64,000 nt of DNA from Morganella psychrotolerans (GTDB lineage Bacteria; Pseudomonadota; Gammaproteobacteria; Enterobacterales; Enterobacteriaceae). Each line of letters starts with the position of its first letter. The first letter of the stretch is position 1. The DNA is taken from positions 1 through 64,000 of the forward strand of contig NZ_LZEX01000011.1 of NCBI RefSeq assembly GCF_001676055.1. The letters run 5' to 3'. The notes beneath the pieces were generated by a model. The model was not told the DNA's origin. It ran no database searches and saw nothing but the letters and a program-made list of their open reading frames with translations. Shown one piece after another: positions 54,475-63,102 of the stretch. Position numbers and translations under genes: made by a program.

Positions 54475-54984
54475 TCATTGCGCGGTATTCTGCGCTGATG
54501 TAACGGCAGGGGGTACTGATTGAGCATGAATACCTTCCGGCTCAAATGTCGCATCAAGCTGCAATTTCTGCTCCGGGTTGAGTAACTGGTACATCTGATG
54601 ATGAACCCGAATCATCTCAACCTGATAATCCAACCGCTTACGCATCTCTTTTTCCAGTTGTGACCTGACTGCTGCCTCATCAAACTGTGTGGCTTTCACC
54701 AGTTCATAAAGCGCGATATCATCTTCAGCAAGATTACGAACGTTGTGTAACTGGTCGCGGTAATTTTCCATCAAATCCCGCAACTGCATCCGTTGTTCTT
54801 CCGTTAACCGGATGCCGGTCAACATAGAGGTATAACCATCTCCCCCTGATGTCGTTATACCTTTATACTGACTGTGACACTGGGCGGCGTTTTCCCGGCT
54901 ATCACTTTCTGTATTCTGCGCAAAAACCGGCGCAGTATGCATCACAAAGATTGACGCTAAAGTGATTGTTGCTATCTTACCCAT
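54475..54984 (-). CDS. cpxP: Periplasmic Cpx modulator CpxP
   Basis: Periplasmic inhibitor of CpxA and adaptor for misfolded pilins. The 169-residue product has a signal peptide (about 1-22, ending VFA), and both LTxxQ-family motifs, LTEEQRMQL (about 59-67) and LNPEQKLQL (about 136-144), with long amphipathic helices between them. Divergent from cpxRA across a CpxR box; its 3' UTR encodes CpxQ. Confidence 0.95.
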   Translation of the reverse strand: MGKIATITLASIFVMHTAPVFAQNTESDSRENAAQCHSQYKGITTSGGDGYTSMLTGIRLTEEQRMQLRDLMENYRDQLHNVRNLAEDDIALYELVKATQFDEAAVRSQLEKEMRKRLDYQVEMIRVHHQMYQLLNPEQKLQLDATFEPEGIHAQSVPPAVTSAQNTAQ

Positions 54985-55070
54985 ATCGACTCCTTAAACT
55001 TCTGAGCCTGTGTCACCTGACTCGTTGGAATTAACTATACGCACCCGGCTGCAAACATGCGTCAGAGCAT

Positions 55071-55085
55071 GTAAAAGAACGTAAA
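55071..55085. promoter_or_regulatory. CpxR box between cpxP and cpxR
   Basis: GTAAA-AGAAC-GTAAA is a perfect GTAAA-N5-GTAAA tandem repeat, the CpxR-P recognition sequence. It lies 86 bp upstream of cpxP and 53 bp upstream of cpxR and can serve autoregulation of both. Confidence 0.92.
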
Positions 55086-55138
55086 GTCATGGAATAGAAA
55101 CGTTTGTTGTCGTATTTTGCTCGTGGAGGACGTAAATA

Positions 55139-55840
55139 ATGAATAAGATACTGCTTGTTGATGATGACCGCGAATTAACGTCGCTGTTAAAAGAGTTACT
55201 CGATATGGAAGGGTTCAACGTTGTCATTGCACATGACGGCGAGCAGGCTCTGACCCTTATTGATGATTCCATAGATCTGTTATTGCTCGATATTATGATG
55301 CCGCGTAAAAACGGTATCGAAACCCTGAAAGAGTTACGCCAGAATTTCCAGACACCGGTGATTATGCTGACGGCACGCGGCAGTGATTTAGACCGCGTTC
55401 TGGGGTTGGAACTGGGCGCAGATGACTATCTGCCGAAACCGTTTAACGACCGGGAGCTGGTCGCCCGTATCCGCGCAATCCTGCGCCGCTCCAACTGGAG
55501 TGAACAGCAACAAAATGATACCGGCAGCAACTCATCTGTTGTGATGGTTGATAAACTGCAACTCAACCCGGGACGCCAGGAAGCGAGCTTTGCTGATGAA
55601 GTACTCGACCTGACCGGTACCGAGTTCACTCTGCTTTATCTGTTGGCACAGCATCTGGGACAGGTTGTCAGCCGTGAACACCTCAGCCAGGAAGTGCTGG
55701 GCAAACGCCTGACTCCGTTTGACCGCGCCATTGATATGCACATCTCAAACCTGCGCCGTAAACTACCGGAGCGCACCGACGGGCTGCCGTGGTTTAAAAC
55801 CTTACGCGGACGCGGCTATCTGATGGTATCCGCAACATGA
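55139..55840 (+). CDS. cpxR: Response regulator CpxR
   Basis: OmpR-family transcription factor of envelope stress. The 233-residue product has the receiver with phospho-acceptor Asp51 in LLLLDIMMPRKNG, the acidic pocket VDDDRE, Lys in YLPKPF (about 100) and a C-terminal winged helix. Its stop overlaps the cpxA start by 4 bp. Confidence 0.98.
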   Translation: MNKILLVDDDRELTSLLKELLDMEGFNVVIAHDGEQALTLIDDSIDLLLLDIMMPRKNGIETLKELRQNFQTPVIMLTARGSDLDRVLGLELGADDYLPKPFNDRELVARIRAILRRSNWSEQQQNDTGSNSSVVMVDKLQLNPGRQEASFADEVLDLTGTEFTLLYLLAQHLGQVVSREHLSQEVLGKRLTPFDRAIDMHISNLRRKLPERTDGLPWFKTLRGRGYLMVSAT

Positions 55841-57207
55841 TAAGCAGCCTGACTGCGCGGATTTTCGCGATTTTCTGGTTCACCCTCGCTCTGGTGTTAT
55901 TACTGGTGCTGATGGTGCCAAAACTCGATTCCCGGCAACTCATGCCTCTTCAGGAGGCAGAGTACCGCCAGGGAATGATGCTGCAACAGCATATTGAATC
56001 CGATCTCGCTCAGGATCCTGCGAATGACCTGCTCTGGTGGCGGCGGCTGACCCGCGCACTGGTGAAATGGACCCCGCCGGACAAACGCCTGATTATTGTC
56101 ACCACAGAGGGGCGCATCATCGGGCCTATCCGTAATGACTCCCAGGTTATCCGCAACTTTATGGGACAGTCAGACAACACTGACAACCCGAAAAAGAAAC
56201 GTTACGGGCGCATTGAGCTTCTCGGGCCATTTGAAGTCCGTGACGGCGAAGACCGCTATCAGCTCTACCTTATCCGCCCTGCAAACACCGCACAGTCTGA
56301 TTTTATCAATTTCCTGATTGATCGCCCGTTCCTGTTACTCGCCGCCACCATGCTTATCAGCTCGCCATTACTGCTCTGGCTCGCCTGGAGCCTGGCAAAA
56401 CCGGCACGTAAACTGAAAAACGCCGCAGATGATGTTGCCAAAGGCAATCTGCGCCAGCATCCGGAACTGGAATCCGGCCCGCAGGAATTTCTTGCTGCCG
56501 GCAACAGCTTTAACCAGATGATAAGTGCGCTGGAACGCATGGTGAATGCACAGCAACGGCTGATATCCGATATTTCCCATGAGCTGCGCACCCCGCTCAC
56601 CCGCCTGCAACTCGCGACCGCATTACTGCGCCGCCGGCACGGTGAGAACAAAGAGCTTCAGCGCATTGAAACCGAAACACAGCGCCTGGACGGCATGATA
56701 AACGATTTGCTGGTGCTCTCCCGCAGTCAGCACAAAAACGAGCTGCTGCGCCAGAACATTAAAGCCAATGAGTTATGGGATGATATTCTCGATAATGCGA
56801 AGTTTGAGGCAGAACAACGCCATAAAACGCTGGAGATAACCTCACCGCCGGGGCCATGGACCATTTACTGTAATCCTTCCGCACTCGGCAGCGCTTTTGA
56901 AAATATCGTCCGCAATGCACTGCGTTACTCCAATCAGCGCATTCAGGTCGCATTCAGTGCGGATACTCAGGGAATAACCATTGTGGTGGATGACGATGGT
57001 CCGGGCGTCAGCCCGGAAGATCGCGAACATATCTTCCGTCCATTCTACCGCACCGACGAAGCCCGCGACCGCGAATCCGGCGGAACCGGACTGGGACTGG
57101 CGATAGTCAGCACCGCCATCAGCCAGCACAACGGCAAAGTAATAGCCAATGACAGCCCGCTCGGCGGTCTGCGGCTGGAGATCTGGCTGCCACTGCATCC
57201 ACGCTGA
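55837..57207 (+). CDS. cpxA: Sensor histidine kinase CpxA
   Basis: Inner-membrane sensor kinase/phosphatase for CpxR. The 456-residue product (E. coli 457) has two transmembrane helices (about 8-28 and 164-186) flanking the periplasmic sensor, a HAMP linker, the phosphorylated His248 in SDISHELRTPLTRL and the ATP-binding N (NIVRNALRYS), G1 (DDDGPGV) and G2 (GGTGLGLAIV) boxes. Translationally coupled to cpxR by an ATGA overlap. Confidence 0.98.
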   Translation: MISSLTARIFAIFWFTLALVLLLVLMVPKLDSRQLMPLQEAEYRQGMMLQQHIESDLAQDPANDLLWWRRLTRALVKWTPPDKRLIIVTTEGRIIGPIRNDSQVIRNFMGQSDNTDNPKKKRYGRIELLGPFEVRDGEDRYQLYLIRPANTAQSDFINFLIDRPFLLLAATMLISSPLLLWLAWSLAKPARKLKNAADDVAKGNLRQHPELESGPQEFLAAGNSFNQMISALERMVNAQQRLISDISHELRTPLTRLQLATALLRRRHGENKELQRIETETQRLDGMINDLLVLSRSQHKNELLRQNIKANELWDDILDNAKFEAEQRHKTLEITSPPGPWTIYCNPSALGSAFENIVRNALRYSNQRIQVAFSADTQGITIVVDDDGPGVSPEDREHIFRPFYRTDEARDRESGGTGLGLAIVSTAISQHNGKVIANDSPLGGLRLEIWLPLHPR

Positions 57208-57236
57208 GAGCAATCAGAAAAGGTTGAATAAAAAAC

Positions 57237-57268
57237 AGCATCACCGGAACAGCGGTTCCGGTGATGCT
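57237..57268 (+). terminator. cpxRA terminator hairpin
   Basis: AGCATCACCGGAAC and GTTCCGGTGATGCT form a near-perfect stem followed by TTTCC, 30 bp past cpxA. Confidence 0.75.
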
Positions 57269-57642
57269 TTCCTGAGTAACAATATCCTGTAAATATTCAA
57301 TAAAAACGTTTCCACTATGAATGCTCATGTACCGATTAGAAAAAGCAATAATCCATAGTCTTAAATAAAAATAACGTTTTTTCATCTCCTATCACAAAAA
57401 AAGCAATATTAATGAAAAATATTATTACTTTAAACCGGATAACGTGCGTTTAATGAAAGAAGAACGAGTGCTATCATGCTTGACCTGAACGCCTAATAAG
57501 ACTAGCCTTTGCGGCAAATATAAATGTTGCTGATGATTCAATCCACACCATTTATGAGAATTATCTGTAAATCAGTGCGTTACAGAACAACACATCACTT
57601 ACTGACGAAATTATTCAATGATATCAGTAAGATAAACTCGCA

Positions 57643-57685
57643 ATAGCGCACTCTGGGAGCCGTAACCCAGTGCGGTAGCTATGGT
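57643..57685 (+). promoter_or_regulatory. JUMPstart/ops element upstream of the polysaccharide cluster
   Basis: CGCACTCTGGGAGCCGTAAC then CCAGTGCGGTAGCTATGG parallels the JUMPstart consensus (GCTCTGGTAGCTGTAAGCCA... GGCGGTAGCGT), with an ops-like core GCGGTAG at 57672-57678. Such elements recruit RfaH to allow read-through of long O-antigen or capsule operons. The flanking intergenic DNA (57269-57642 and 57686-57838) is very AT-rich and holds no gene; the operon promoter should lie upstream of this element. Confidence 0.8.
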
Positions 57686-57838
57686 TCAATATTGTTGCCC
57701 CCTCGATCTCGTACCATTAGATTTTATAGTGTAATCTATATTAAAGTTATACCAAAATGTAAATTAAAAAGCATAAATAACAACATAAGCTATATATTAC
57801 AAATATGAAATCACACACAAAATAAATCAGGATAAATA

Positions 57839-59030
57839 ATGTCAGATATTCTTTCACTTATTGGCCGCAGCCGAGAACTGTTTACCCAAGATATATTCGC
57901 ACATGAAGAAAAACTATCAGAAATAGTATCTCAAGCTCGTTTTCTTGTATTGGGTGGTGCCGGCTCTATTGGTCAGGCTGTAGTAAAAGAAATATTCAAA
58001 CGTAAACCACAAAAATTACATGTTATTGATATTAGTGAAAATAACATGGTTGAATTGGTTCGCGATATACGAAGTTCATATGGTTATATTAATGGTGATT
58101 TTCAAACCTTCACCCTTGACATTGGTTCTATTGAATATGATGCATTTATTGAATCAGACGGACAATATGATTATGTCCTGAATTTATCCGCACTAAAACA
58201 TGTTCGTAGTGAAAAAGATCCATTTACATTAATGCGTATGATTGATGTAAATATCTTTAATACCGATAAAACAATTCAGCAATCAATTGACCATAGTGTT
58301 AAGAAATATTTTTGTGTATCGACTGATAAAGCAGCGAATCCGGTTAATATGATGGGAGCATCCAAACGTATTATGGAAATGTTTTTGATGCGCAGAAGTG
58401 AAGAAATGACTATTTCTACTGCCCGTTTTGCAAATGTTGCATTTTCCAATGGATCTCTGCCTCAAAGCTTTGGTGAGCGCCTACAAAAAAAAACAACCAA
58501 TTGTTGCACCAAATGATATTCGTCGTTATTTCGTTACACCACAAGAATCTGGTGAATTATGTCTGATGTCATGTATTTTTGGAGAAAACAGAGATATATT
58601 TTTCCCAAAGCTGAACGAAGCATTGCATTTAATAACTTTTGTGGAGATTGCAGTCAGATTCCTTAAATTACAAGGATATACTCCTTATTTTTGTAAAACA
58701 GAAGATGAAGCTCGCGACCTGGCAAACACACTACCTGAACAAGGTATGTGGCCATGTTTATTTACACCAAGTGATACTACTGGTGAAAAAGATTTTGAAG
58801 AATTTTTCACAGATAGCGAAAAATTGGATATGTCCCGTTTTGAAAATTTAGGTGTTATAAAAAATGAACCTTTATATAACTCAGATCTTTTAAATCTTTT
58901 TGAAGAAAAAATAAATAAAATGAAGACTGATCGAAAATGGAATAAAGAACAAATTGTTGAATTGTTTTACATGATGATTCCAAACTTTGGTCATAAAGAA
59001 ACCGGTAAATATCTTGATAGCAAAATGTAA
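57839..59030 (+). pseudogene. legB: LegB-type NDP-GlcNAc 4,6-dehydratase, frameshifted at an A9 tract
   Basis: First dedicated step toward legionaminic-type nonulosonates. It is a FlaA1/PglF-type SDR with nucleotide motif LVLGGAGSIGQAV (about 36-48), a catalytic region STDKAANPVNMMGASKR (SMK-type, Met in place of Tyr) and ARFANVAFSNGSLP. The frame breaks at A9 (58485-58493): as read it ends at 58516 after ERLQKKTTNCCTK. With eight A's it continues KKQPIVAPNDIRRYFVTPQE to a stop at 59028-59030, giving 396 residues. It is first in the operon, 10 bp before legC. Either a sequence error or a phase-variable off state. Confidence 0.85.
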
Positions 59031-59040
59031 GGAGTTTTAA

Positions 59041-60180
59041 ATGAAACCTCAGTTATTGGTAGAATTTATCCGAGATATTTATCAGAGTAATGACTTTATT
59101 CCATTACATGTACCAACATTCAATGGTAATGAAAAGAAATATGTCACTGATACGATTGATAGCACCTTTGTTTCAAGTGTCGGTAAATTTGTTGATGATT
59201 TTGAAAGAAAAATAGAAAAATTCACAAGCACCCCGCGGGCTGTTGCTGCGGTAAATGGTACTGCTGCTCTACATGCTGCTATGTATATGGCAGGGGTAAG
59301 ACATGGTGACCTCGTAATTACTCAAGCCCTGACATTCGTAGCAACATGTAATGCCTTATATCACATGGGTGCCGAACCAGTTTTTGTTGATATTTCACCT
59401 GTCAGTCTTGGATTATCGCCTGAAGCAACGGAAGAATATCTACAGGAATATGCGGTACTAACAGATCAGGGATGTTTTCATAAATTAACAAAACAACGTA
59501 TAAAAGCTATTGTACCAATGCATACTTTTGGACACCCCGCAGAATTAGATGAGTTAATTTCAATATGTCAAAAATGGCAACTTGTGTTAGTTGAAGATGC
59601 TGCAGAAAGTTTAGGCTCATTCTATAAAAATAAACATACAGGGACTATTGGTAAATTTGGTGCACTTAGTTTTAACGGAAATAAAATTATAACAACTGGT
59701 GGCGGTGGCATGATTTTATGCTCGGATGAACAATCAGGTCAGCATACAAAACATGTAACTACTACCGCTAAAGTTCCACATCCATATGAATTTTATCATG
59801 ATGAAGCAGGCTTTAATTATCGCATGCCAAATATTAATGCCGCATTAGGGTGCGCACAGATAGAAGTATTAGATATTTTTTTAGAGCAGAAACGAAAATT
59901 AGCAGAAAAATATCAAATATTTTTTTCTAGTACGGATTGTAAGTTTGTTAAAGAACCAGACTATGCTCAATCTAACTATTGGTTAAATGCTATAATTTGT
60001 AATGATACTAAACAACGTGACGAATTTTTAAAACAAAGTAATGCTGCCGGTGTTATGACCAGACCGGTTTGGCAATTAATGCATCGCTTACCTATGTTTA
60101 AAAATTCTCTCCGTGGAGATTTGAGTTACTCTGAGTTCATCGAAGCACATTTGATTAATTTACCAAGTACTCCAATCTAA
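59041..60180 (+). CDS. legC: LegC-type PLP aminotransferase
   Basis: DegT/DnrJ/EryC1-family aminotransferase that would add the C4 amino group to the 4-keto sugar made by LegB. The 379-residue product has AVNGTAALHAAMYMAG (about 72-87), the PLP-contacting EDAAESLGS (about 183-191) and the Schiff-base Lys in LSFNGNKIITTGGGGM (about 212-227). LegC-type sequences carry this FNGNK form. It lies 12 bp before legG. Two T7 runs in this gene are in frame. Confidence 0.88.
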   Translation: MKPQLLVEFIRDIYQSNDFIPLHVPTFNGNEKKYVTDTIDSTFVSSVGKFVDDFERKIEKFTSTPRAVAAVNGTAALHAAMYMAGVRHGDLVITQALTFVATCNALYHMGAEPVFVDISPVSLGLSPEATEEYLQEYAVLTDQGCFHKLTKQRIKAIVPMHTFGHPAELDELISICQKWQLVLVEDAAESLGSFYKNKHTGTIGKFGALSFNGNKIITTGGGGMILCSDEQSGQHTKHVTTTAKVPHPYEFYHDEAGFNYRMPNINAALGCAQIEVLDIFLEQKRKLAEKYQIFFSSTDCKFVKEPDYAQSNYWLNAIICNDTKQRDEFLKQSNAAGVMTRPVWQLMHRLPMFKNSLRGDLSYSEFIEAHLINLPSTPI

Positions 60181-60192
60181 AGTCAGAACAAA

Positions 60193-61374
60193 ATGAACCT
60201 GATAAAAGTTAAGAAAGTTGCTGTATTTACCGGAACACGAGCAGAATACGGATTACTATATTGGCTCTTAAAAGATATACAAAATGATCCTGAGTTATCA
60301 CTTCAACTGATCGTTTCAGGAATGCACTTTGCACCAGAATTTGGTGAAACATACAAGCAAATAGAAAAAGATGGATTTCATATTGATGAAAAAATAGAGA
60401 TATTACTTTCCTCAAATTCTTCCGTAGGTACTGCAAAGAGTATCGGGCTTGGTGTATTAGGGTTCGCTGATTCTTTCTCTCGCCTGCAACCAGATGTTCT
60501 GGTTATTTTAGGCGATCGCTTTGAAGCCTTAGCGGCAGCTCAGACTGCAATGATACTAAAAATTCCGATTCTGCATCTACATGGTGGTGAAATTACTGAA
60601 GGTGCCTACGATGATGCAATCAGGCACGCAATAACTAAATTAAGCTATTTGCACGGAACTTCAACTGATGAACACCGTCAGCGTGTTATTCAGTTAGGAG
60701 AATCTCCCTCAAGAGTAAAGAATATCGGGGCTATGGGGCTGGAACATCTGAGACGCACACCATTAATGAGCATTTCAGAACTTGGTGAGTCACTCAAGTT
60801 TAATCTCCGGCAGCCTTATTTTCTGGTAACCTACCATCCAGTGACATTAGGTAAAGAACCGCCAGAGCTAAGCTTTCAAATATTAACTGAAGCCCTTGAT
60901 GCTTATCCTGAATACCAAGTAATATTGACCTATCCTAACGCAGATGATGGTGGACGGCTAATTATCCCCATGATCGAAAAATATACCGCAGCGCACCCAT
61001 CCCGAGTTATTGCCATTCCCTCACTCGGACAAGTGCGTTATCTGAGTGCAGTAAAATATTCAGTTGCCGTAATTGGAAATTCTTCCAGTGGAATTATTGA
61101 AGTTCCTTCATTTGATATTCCAACCATAAATATTGGAGTACGACAAAAAGGTCGTTTGGCCGCAAAAAGTGTTTTACATACCCCCATCGAGTTAAGTTCA
61201 ATTAAAAATGCTATAGATAGTGCTATCGATCGCAGTTACATGACGAAAAATGAAAAAATAATAAACCCATATGGACAGGGAAATAGCAGCTCTCAAGCAA
61301 TTAATATGATCAAATCAATAGATAGTACTTCATATAAATCTTTCTTTGACTTAATCTTTGAAACAATAGACTGA
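60193..61374 (+). CDS. legG: LegG/NeuC-type hydrolysing NDP-sugar 2-epimerase
   Basis: Hydrolysing 2-epimerase that would convert the NDP-diacetamido sugar to the free mannose-configured sugar used by LegI. The 393-residue product has FTGTRAEYGLLYWLL (about 12-26), GDRFEALAAAQTA, HLHGGEITEGAYDDAIRHA and GNSSSGIIEVPSF (about 296-308), as in NeuC/LegG. A NeuC-type enzyme rather than a PseG hydrolase points to the legionaminic, not the pseudaminic, route. It is 7 bp before legI. Confidence 0.9.
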   Translation: MNLIKVKKVAVFTGTRAEYGLLYWLLKDIQNDPELSLQLIVSGMHFAPEFGETYKQIEKDGFHIDEKIEILLSSNSSVGTAKSIGLGVLGFADSFSRLQPDVLVILGDRFEALAAAQTAMILKIPILHLHGGEITEGAYDDAIRHAITKLSYLHGTSTDEHRQRVIQLGESPSRVKNIGAMGLEHLRRTPLMSISELGESLKFNLRQPYFLVTYHPVTLGKEPPELSFQILTEALDAYPEYQVILTYPNADDGGRLIIPMIEKYTAAHPSRVIAIPSLGQVRYLSAVKYSVAVIGNSSSGIIEVPSFDIPTINIGVRQKGRLAAKSVLHTPIELSSIKNAIDSAIDRSYMTKNEKIINPYGQGNSSSQAINMIKSIDSTSYKSFFDLIFETID

Positions 61375-61381
61375 GAATAAA

Positions 61382-62455
61382 ATGACCCTAGTTATTGCAG
61401 AAGTCGGTGTAAATCATAATGGTAATGAAGAGATAGCTATGGAGCTGATTAATGCTGCACATCGAGCTGGTGCAGACATTGTTAAATTTCAAACATTTAA
61501 AGCCAAAAATTTAGTAACTGAAAACGCGAAACAGGCTGATTATCAAATAGCGAATACACAGAAAAAAGAATCTCAGTTTGCTATGCTTAGCCGATTGGAA
61601 CTTTCTCATGAAAGCCACCATCGATTAATAAAACACTGTGAAACTCTCGGTATTGAGTTTTTATCCACTGCATTTGATTCTGAAAGTTTGGATTTTTTAG
61701 TTAATGACCTGAAATTAAAGCGTTTGAAATTACCTTCCGGTGAACTGACAAATGCACCACTAATATTACAACATGCTCGTAGTGGAAAAGATCTCATAGT
61801 CTCCACCGGTATGGCAACACTGGCAGAAATAGAGATGGCTCTGGGCGTTATTGCATTTGGTTATACATCACCTCAATATATACAGCCTTCTCTGGCAGCG
61901 TTTCAGCAAGCATATGCCTCTGAAGAAGGTAGGGCTGCGCTCAGCAAAAAAGTTACAATTTTACATTGTACAACTGAATATCCGGCTCCAATGGACGAAA
62001 TTAATCTCAGAGCAATGGATACCCTTGGTGCAGCCTTCAATTTACCAGTAGGCTACTCTGACCATAGTGAAGGAATTACAATCCCGATCGCAGCCGTTGC
62101 CCGTGGCGCTATTTTGATTGAGAAACATTTTACCCTTGATAAAAAAATGGAGGGTCCGGATCATAAAGCATCAATAAATCCATCCGAATTAATATCAATG
62201 ATTAATGCTATTCGCCAAGTTGAGATTGCTCTCGGTAGTCCTGTAAAAACACCAACAATTTCTGAAATAAAGAATAAATTGGTAGCACGAAAAAGCTTAG
62301 TTGCTGCAACTGCGATAAAATCAGGTGATCAATTTACTGATATAAATATAGCTATTAAGAGGCCCGGTAACGGAATATCCCCTTATCGATATTGGGATAT
62401 AATAAGCCGTTTCGCTGATCGTGATTATTTACCCGGAGATATTCTCTTTGAATAA
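61382..62455 (+). CDS. legI: LegI/NeuB-type nonulosonate synthase
   Basis: Condenses the free 6-carbon sugar with PEP to form a nine-carbon nonulosonic acid. The 357-residue product starts VIAEVGVNHNGNEEIA, with IVKFQTFKA, CTTEYPAP (about 197), the metal-binding GYSDHSEGITIP and KHFTLDKKMEGPDHKAS. A C-terminal SAF/antifreeze-like domain begins at about residue 295. The length and KxEGPDHxxS segment favour Leg/Neu-type synthases over PseI. Confidence 0.92.
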   Translation: MTLVIAEVGVNHNGNEEIAMELINAAHRAGADIVKFQTFKAKNLVTENAKQADYQIANTQKKESQFAMLSRLELSHESHHRLIKHCETLGIEFLSTAFDSESLDFLVNDLKLKRLKLPSGELTNAPLILQHARSGKDLIVSTGMATLAEIEMALGVIAFGYTSPQYIQPSLAAFQQAYASEEGRAALSKKVTILHCTTEYPAPMDEINLRAMDTLGAAFNLPVGYSDHSEGITIPIAAVARGAILIEKHFTLDKKMEGPDHKASINPSELISMINAIRQVEIALGSPVKTPTISEIKNKLVARKSLVAATAIKSGDQFTDINIAIKRPGNGISPYRYWDIISRFADRDYLPGDILFE

Positions 62456-63102
62456 CAAACCATTAATAATAATTGGTGGTGGAGGTCATGCCAGTGTACT
62501 GATTGATATACTTCTGTCTCAAAAGAGAAAAATACTTGCTGTTATCTGCCCAGATAATATTTATGACCGACGCATTTTTTCTGGTATACCACATTACACT
62601 AATGATGAAGATATTCAATATTTCCCTACTGAAGAGGTGATGCTAGTAAATGGAATTGGTATGACACCATATTCATCTGCTAGAAAAAAAATTAGCCCAA
62701 GACTATTTGTCAAAAAATTATCAATTCGAAACTATTATCTCAAATAATGCAATTGTCTCTGACTATGCAGAAATTCAGCAAGGTGTACAAATATTTTCCG
62801 GAGCCATTATACAACCAGGTACAGTAATAGGTGAGCACTCTATTATTAATACAGGTGCAATTATAGATCATGATTGCCATATAGGTAGATATAATCACAT
62901 CGCCCCACATGCAACATTATGCGGGAATGTCAATTCAGAAGATGATGTATATATTGGAGCTAGCTCTTGCATTTTGCAGAATATTATACTTTCGTATGGC
63001 AGTATTATTTCTGCAGGAGCAACCATTATAAAAGACACTCAGGCATTAACAGTGACGATTAATAAAACAAACCAGATAAGTAAGTTGGTTAAAAATGACT
63101 GA
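62448..63102 (+). pseudogene. NeuD/LegH-type sugar acetyltransferase, frameshifted at an A8 tract
   Basis: Left-handed beta-helix O- or N-acetyltransferase of the NeuD/PglD class, probably acetylating the precursor sugar. The start is TTG 62448, overlapping the legI stop and following GGAG. The N-terminal IIIGGGGHASVLIDIL Rossmann-like part is followed by A8 (62684-62691). As read it ends after IRNYYLK at 62747. With seven A's it continues RKKLAQDYLSKNYQFETIIS into hexapeptide repeats (VQIFSGAIIQPGTVIGEHS, INTGAIIDHDCHIG) to 63102, giving 217 residues. Confidence 0.82.
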
